This document shows, piece after piece, positions 60,105 to 64,000 of a DNA stretch of 64,000 bases. Source of the stretch: CADEED01 sp035995425 (GTDB lineage Bacteria; Pseudomonadota; Gammaproteobacteria; Steroidobacterales; Steroidobacteraceae); the NCBI GenBank assembly GCA_035995425.1, contig DASYKM010000095.1, forward strand, positions 1 through 64,000, given 5' to 3'. Both the position numbers and the translations under genes were made by a program. Under the pieces are notes generated by a model. The model made no database searches, had not been told where the DNA came from, and saw nothing but the letters and a program-made list of their open reading frames with translations. Within the stretch, counting starts at the first letter, position 1; every line of letters starts with the position of its first letter.

Positions 60105-60458
60105 TCATTTTCTCTTGCGGACCCGTCGGGTTCCCCTCGCCGTGGTTTCGCGCAGATAGTCGTCGAGACGATCCAACCGCTGCTCCCAGTGCCGCCGATA
60201 GGGCTCCATCCACTGCGCCGCTTCGCGCATCGGCGCCGCCGAAAGCTTGCAGGGACGCCATTGAGCCTCGCGGCCCTGGCTGATGAGCCCCGCGCGCTGC
60301 AACACTTTGAGATGTTTCGTGACCGCCGGCAGGCTCATGTCGAAAGGCTCGGCGAGCTCGGTGACCGAAGCCTCGCCCGAAGTAAGCCGCGACAGGATCG
60401 CCCGCCGCGTGGGATCGGCCAGCGCCGCAAAGGTACTGCTGAGTTGATCGGCCGCCAT
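60105..60458 (-). CDS. ArsR/SmtB-type regulator
   Basis: This 117-residue winged-helix protein has FAALADPTRRAILSRLTSGEASVTELAEPFDMSLPAVTKHLKVLQRAGLISQGREAQWRPCKL. No metal-binding CxC motif is seen; the single Cys (RPCKL) is weak evidence of metal sensing, so it more likely senses an organic ligand, perhaps via the SRPBCC partner. The start at 60458 is 20 bp from a palindromic operator. It is divergent from a di-heme cytochrome gene, which the operator might also affect. Confidence 0.88.
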   Translation of the reverse strand: MAADQLSSTFAALADPTRRAILSRLTSGEASVTELAEPFDMSLPAVTKHLKVLQRAGLISQGREAQWRPCKLSAAPMREAAQWMEPYRRHWEQRLDRLDDYLRETTARGTRRVRKRK

Positions 60459-60473
60459 TCACAACCATCTTCT

Positions 60474-60492
60474 ATTTAACCAATTGGTAAAT
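60474..60492. promoter_or_regulatory. Palindromic operator of the ArsR-SRPBCC operon
   Basis: ACCAATTGGT (60479-60488) is a perfect 10-bp palindrome with AT-rich flanks TTTA and AAAT, extending the dyad. It lies 20 bp upstream of the ArsR start and is one of the few AT-rich spots here. Autoregulatory operators of this type are common for ArsR-SRPBCC pairs. Confidence 0.6.
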
Positions 60493-60591
60493 TACAGGAG
60501 CACCCGGCGTCGCGTCAATCCGGCGGAACATTTACGCCGCACCCGGCATTCCTACGGCTGGGAGCGAATTTATTTTGACAGGGGATCGCAC

Positions 60592-61890
60592 ATGAAATTT
60601 CCACTCATGCTGGCGGCGAGCGCGGCGCTGTTCGCGTCAGCCGCAACCGCCACCGATTTTTCCAACGACTTCTCCGTGGACGCCAACGCGATCCGGCAGG
60701 TGCGCGAGGGCCGCGACACATTCCGTTACGCCACTTTCGGCGACGAAGCATTCTGGGGTGACGGAATCGGACTACATCTGGCCCTCGCCGGAGCCGCCAA
60801 TGGTGGAGTCGGTGGCGGAGTTTCACCGCAAACCGCGCTCGCGGTCGGGCTCAAGGTCGACGTCGATGCGCTGCCGCGTTCCCTGCAGCGCGCCCTCGCG
60901 CGTGGCAAGGTGGACCTCACGAACCCGGCGACCTCGCTCGAACTACTCAAGCTCGACGCGGTACTCGGCGTCACCGGCATCTTCGACGATAAAGGCCGCA
61001 TCACGTCGATGGGAATTCAATGCGCGCTCTGCCATTCGACCGTCGATGATTCGTTCGCCAAGGGCATCGGCCATCGGCGCGACGGCTGGGCCAACCGCGA
61101 CCTCAACGTCGGCGCAATCATTTCGCTCGCACCCCGCCTCCAGTCGGTGGCTTCACTCCTTGGCACCGACGTCGCGACGGTGCGAGCGGTTCTCAATTCC
61201 TGGGGCCCGGGCCGTTTCGACGCATCGCTGTTCGTCGACGGCAAGCCGTTCCGTCCTGACGGCAAGTCGGCGTCGGTGCTGATCCCGCCGGCTTTCGGGC
61301 TCGCGGGAGTCAACCTGCACACCTGGACCGGCTGGGGCGGCGTGTCGCATTGGAATGCGTTCGTGGCGAATCTCGAGATGCACGGCCAGGGTACTTTCTA
61401 TGACCCGCGACTCGACGACGCGACGCGGTTTCCGATCGCGGCGCGCGAGCGCTTCGGCCACCTGCATGCCGACGAAGACCTAATCACGCCGCTGTTGCCG
61501 GCGTTGCAGATCTATCAACTGGCGTTGGCCGCGCCGGCCGCACCGCGCGGCAGCTACGACCGATTCGCCGCCAAGCGCGGCGAAACCGTGTTCACCGGCA
61601 AAGCCAACTGCAGTGGTTGCCACGTGCCGCCGCTGTTCACCGAACCGGGCTGGAACATGCACACCGGGGCGGAGATCGGCATCGACGAGTTCCAGGCGAG
61701 CCGTGGCCCGGACCAGCGCTATCGCACCTCGCCACTGCGCGGGCTGTGGACTCACACCACCGGCGGCTTCTACCACGACGGCCGATTCGCGACGCTGGCG
61801 GCGGTGATCGATCACTACGACTCACATTTCTCGTTAGGGCTGTCGAGCCGGGAAAAGGGCGACCTGGCCGAATACCTGAAGTCGCTCTGA
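60592..61890 (+). CDS. Exported di-heme cytochrome, peroxidase-like
   Basis: This 432-residue protein has a signal peptide cut near ATAT (residue 20-21). Two heme sites are present: CALCH at 144-148 and CSGCH at 340-344. The C-terminal domain resembles the di-heme cytochrome c peroxidase/MauG superfamily (NMHTGAEIGI, YRTSPLRGLWTHTTGGFYHDGRFATLAAVIDHYDSHF). It may reduce peroxide or oxidise a partner protein. The ATG at 60592 is chosen because it begins the signal peptide and has GGGGA upstream; a longer frame from 60484 is rejected. A strong terminator follows, so the transcript is probably single-gene. Confidence 0.83.
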   Translation: MKFPLMLAASAALFASAATATDFSNDFSVDANAIRQVREGRDTFRYATFGDEAFWGDGIGLHLALAGAANGGVGGGVSPQTALAVGLKVDVDALPRSLQRALARGKVDLTNPATSLELLKLDAVLGVTGIFDDKGRITSMGIQCALCHSTVDDSFAKGIGHRRDGWANRDLNVGAIISLAPRLQSVASLLGTDVATVRAVLNSWGPGRFDASLFVDGKPFRPDGKSASVLIPPAFGLAGVNLHTWTGWGGVSHWNAFVANLEMHGQGTFYDPRLDDATRFPIAARERFGHLHADEDLITPLLPALQIYQLALAAPAAPRGSYDRFAAKRGETVFTGKANCSGCHVPPLFTEPGWNMHTGAEIGIDEFQASRGPDQRYRTSPLRGLWTHTTGGFYHDGRFATLAAVIDHYDSHFSLGLSSREKGDLAEYLKSL

Positions 61891-61903
61891 AGCACGTTCC
61901 ATG

Positions 61904-61943
61904 AACGCCGGCCGCTCTTCTTTCACTGAAGGGCCGGCGTTTT
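61904..61943 (+). terminator. Intrinsic terminator of the di-heme cytochrome gene
   Basis: Perfect 10-bp arms AACGCCGGCC (61904-61913) and GGCCGGCGTT (61932-61941), an 18-base loop and a run of four T form a typical plus-strand terminator 13 bp after the stop codon. Confidence 0.75.
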
Positions 61944-61988
61944 CCGCGGTGGCGTTTACGCCTGGCGGGTCTGACCCCATACTTCGGC

Positions 61989-62843
61989 ATGGATGTCATC
62001 GACCAGCGCCGCCGCGATCTCGGAGGCTTCGAAGTCGGGCGCGTGTTGCCGTTCACGCGCCGGCACATGGTCGGGCCGTTCATCTTCTTCGATCACATCG
62101 GTCCGAAGCAGTTTTCGCCGGGGTTTCCACGAACCGTGGACGTGCGTCCTCACCCGCACATCGGCCTCGCCACGGTCACCTATCTGTTCGCCGGCGAAAT
62201 CATGCATCGCGACAGCGTGGGCGTGGTGCAGGCGATCCAGCCCGAAGAGGTGAACTGGATGATCGCCGGACGCGGCATCACCCATTCGGAACGCTTCGAG
62301 AAAGCGCGCGCCGAAGGCGGCGCACTGCACGGCATCCAGGCCTGGGTGGCGCTGCCCAATGAACACGAAGAGACCGACCCCTCCTTCGCGCACTACGGCT
62401 CCGCTGCGTTGCCGGTACACGAAGACGGCGGCGTGCGAACCAGGTTGTTAGCCGGCAAGGCCTTCGGGCTCGAGGCCGCCGTCAAGACGCACTCGCCGCT
62501 GTTCTATGCGCACTGGGAATTGGACAGTGGCACGCAGAACGCATTGCCGCGCGAATATTCCGAGCGCGCCTTGTATATCGCCGCCGGCGAAGTCGAAGTG
62601 CGTGGCCAGACTTTCGGCGCGGGGAAGATGCTGGTGTTCGACAAGGGCGAGGACACCACGTTCCGCGCCTCCGCCCGCTCCACTGCGCTGGCGCTTGGCG
62701 GCGAACCGGTGGGCGAACGATTCATCGAGTGGAACTTCGTGTCGTCATCCCGGGCGCGCATCGAGCAGGCCAAGGCCGACTGGCGCGCCGGCCGCATGAA
62801 ACTGCCGGACTTCGATAACCAGGAATTCATTCCACTCGCATGA
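61989..62843 (+). CDS. Pirin-family cupin (second in window)
   Basis: This 284-residue protein has the typical full-length pirin plan: GPFIFFDHIGPKQFSPG, DVRPHPHIGLATVTYLFAGEIMHRDSVG, then WMIAGRGITHSER, with the first-cupin metal ligands (HxH, His, Glu) in place, and a complete C-terminal cupin ending in FIEWNFVSSSRARIEQAKADW. It is longer than, and clearly distinct from, the pirin at 17473. Its stop overlaps the amidohydrolase start by ATGA. No good ribosome-binding site precedes the ATG, though 98 bp of noncoding DNA lies upstream. Confidence 0.9.
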   Translation: MDVIDQRRRDLGGFEVGRVLPFTRRHMVGPFIFFDHIGPKQFSPGFPRTVDVRPHPHIGLATVTYLFAGEIMHRDSVGVVQAIQPEEVNWMIAGRGITHSERFEKARAEGGALHGIQAWVALPNEHEETDPSFAHYGSAALPVHEDGGVRTRLLAGKAFGLEAAVKTHSPLFYAHWELDSGTQNALPREYSERALYIAAGEVEVRGQTFGAGKMLVFDKGEDTTFRASARSTALALGGEPVGERFIEWNFVSSSRARIEQAKADWRAGRMKLPDFDNQEFIPLA

Positions 62844-64000
62844 ACACCCCCCGCTCCGCAATTCTTCTGTGGTGCGCGGCGCTCGGGGCCTGCGCCTATA
62901 CGCCGCCGACGCTTACGAGCCTTCTCGACATCCGCCATGCGCCGTACACGCCTGACAGCGGCTCGATCGCCATCCGCTGCGGCACGCTCATCGACGGGCT
63001 CGCCGACAGCGCGAAGAAAAACACACTGGTGGTCATTCGCGATGGGCGAATCAAGACCGTGCAGCCGGACGCGAGTTACGCCGATGCCGTGGCCACGCAC
63101 TTTCCGATTCTCGACCTGACCGGTTCCACCTGCCTGCCGGGGCTCATCGACATGCACGGCCATGTGACCGATCGTCCCGAGGACACCGCGGATCTCACCG
63201 TGTATTTCTCGCGAACGGCGGAAGAGACCCTGCGCCAGGGCAAGGAAAACGCCAGCGCCACCTTGTTAGCCGGCTTCACCAGCGTGCGCAACGTCGGCAC
63301 CTACGTGCTCGGCGCCGACACCGAGCTGCGCGATACCATCAACGCCGGCAAGTCGCTGGGACCGCGCCTGCAGGTGAGCGGCCCGTATCTCACCATTCCG
63401 CACGGCGGCGGCGACCTCTACATTCCGGATTTCAAGGAACCCGCCGACAACGCGCGCTTTCACGCCGGCGTGGCACGCGGCCCGGAGCAATTCCGCGAGC
63501 GCGCGGAATTCCTGCTCGACAATGGTTCCGACCTGCTCAAGGTCATCGCGTCAGGCGCGGTGCTCGCCTTCGGCGGCGTGCCCGGTGCGCCGGAGATGAC
63601 GCAGGAAGAAATCGCCGCGGTGGTCGAAGTGGCGCATGCCGCCGGCAAGAAAGTCGCCGCCCATGCGCATGGCGCCGAATCGATACTCATGGCGATTGCC
63701 GCGGGCGTCGACACGGTCGAACACGCCTCCTATCTGGATGACGCCGGCATTGCCGCCGCGCTCAAGCGCGGCAACGTGGCGCTGGCCATGGATGTCTACA
63801 ACGGCGACTACATCGACACCGAAGGACGGCGGCAGCACTGGCCCGAAGAGTTCCTGCGCAAGAACACCGAGACCACCGAGGTCCAGCGCCAGGCATTCAC
63901 GAAGGCGGTGCGCGCCGGAGTGCCGATCGTGTTCGCCACCGATTCAGGCGTATTTCCGCACGGCCTCAACGCCCGCCAGTTTCCCATCATGGTGGCCCGC
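62840..64000 (+). CDS. Lipoprotein amidohydrolase (3' end outside window)
   Basis: The visible 387 residues start with a signal and lipobox LGAC (Cys18). An amidohydrolase fold follows, like imidazolonepropionase or Xaa-Pro dipeptidases of secreted type: GTLIDGLADSAKKNTLVVIRDGRI, then TCLPGLIDMHGHV with the two metal-binding His, SDLLKVIASG with the bridging Lys, KVAAHAHGAESI, VEHASYLDD, and FATDSGVFPHG near the window end with the conserved Asp. All metal ligands are seen. It is coupled to the pirin gene by ATGA. The substrate is a cyclic amide or dipeptide at a guess. Confidence 0.88.
   Translation, partial: MNTPRSAILLWCAALGACAYTPPTLTSLLDIRHAPYTPDSGSIAIRCGTLIDGLADSAKKNTLVVIRDGRIKTVQPDASYADAVATHFPILDLTGSTCLPGLIDMHGHVTDRPEDTADLTVYFSRTAEETLRQGKENASATLLAGFTSVRNVGTYVLGADTELRDTINAGKSLGPRLQVSGPYLTIPHGGGDLYIPDFKEPADNARFHAGVARGPEQFRERAEFLLDNGSDLLKVIASGAVLAFGGVPGAPEMTQEEIAAVVEVAHAAGKKVAAHAHGAESILMAIAAGVDTVEHASYLDDAGIAAALKRGNVALAMDVYNGDYIDTEGRRQHWPEEFLRKNTETTEVQRQAFTKAVRAGVPIVFATDSGVFPHGLNARQFPIMVAR

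Noticed and set aside
61891..61988. Possible small RNA after the di-heme cytochrome gene
   Set aside because: The hairpin with a T-run is explained as a terminator, and no separate promoter was seen.

Overview
The window is GC-rich chromosomal DNA, densely coding on both strands with short intergenic gaps. Everything recognisable is Gram-negative: lipoproteins, an AcrB-type RND pump with adaptor and outer-membrane channel, a PagL-like outer-membrane lipase, OmpA-like proteins and di-heme cytochromes. The gene families and codon habits suggest a free-living gammaproteobacterium near the Xanthomonadales/Steroidobacteraceae. That placement is inference; no rRNA or tRNA gene was seen to confirm it. 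Forty-nine protein genes are called; the first and last run off the window. No phage, insertion sequence, CRISPR array or plasmid function was seen. Apart from a modestly AT-richer patch at 1.8-3.1 kb, the window reads as ordinary backbone.

Layout. 1-3.1 kb: a two-gene operon of unknown function, a 670-bp gap and two small orphan genes. 3.3-11.6 kb: exported proteolysis, with a signal-peptide TPR-CHAT (caspase-like) protein, a very large metzincin-like protease translationally coupled to a small secreted partner, and an S41 peptidase. 11.7-22.2 kb: a GGDEF-EAL sensor, UdgX DNA glycosylase, PagL-like lipid A deacylase, an MBL-fold phospholipase-like enzyme, pirin, 6-phosphogluconate dehydrogenase, a secreted gluzincin and an FAD oxidoreductase. 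22.3-27.7 kb: envelope lipoproteins, then a signalling block with two soluble histidine kinases, a response regulator and two Crp/Fnr-type regulators. 27.8-38.6 kb: an 8.6-kb cyclic-glucan-synthase-like gene, a SulP transporter and a receiver-only regulator. 38.6-44.5 kb: gamma-glutamyltransferase and two tandem S9 peptidases. 44.5-50.8 kb: a MarR-controlled RND efflux operon. 50.9-54.3 kb: isochorismatase-like hydrolase, LysR, cupin, MFS. 54.3-58.4 kb: DUF1501/DUF1800 pair and a redoxin/3-methyladenine glycosylase pair, each operon ending in a near-identical long palindrome. 58.5-64 kb: cytochromes c, an ArsR/SRPBCC pair, pirin and a lipoprotein amidohydrolase.

The most notable non-gene signals are: (i) two copies of a perfect 28-29 bp palindromic element that supply the stop codon and apparent terminator of two different operons; (ii) a strongly repeated nonamer, TTGTTAG(G/C)C, found 13 times and only in the right-hand 35 kb; (iii) a 32-bp near-perfect dyad between a kinase gene and a Crp-family gene; and (iv) three palindromes packed in the 270-bp gap before a small orphan gene. 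No complete new defence or secretion system could be demonstrated. The best candidates for unusual biology are the exported CHAT protease, the modular metzincin with its coupled partner, and the palindromic elements.
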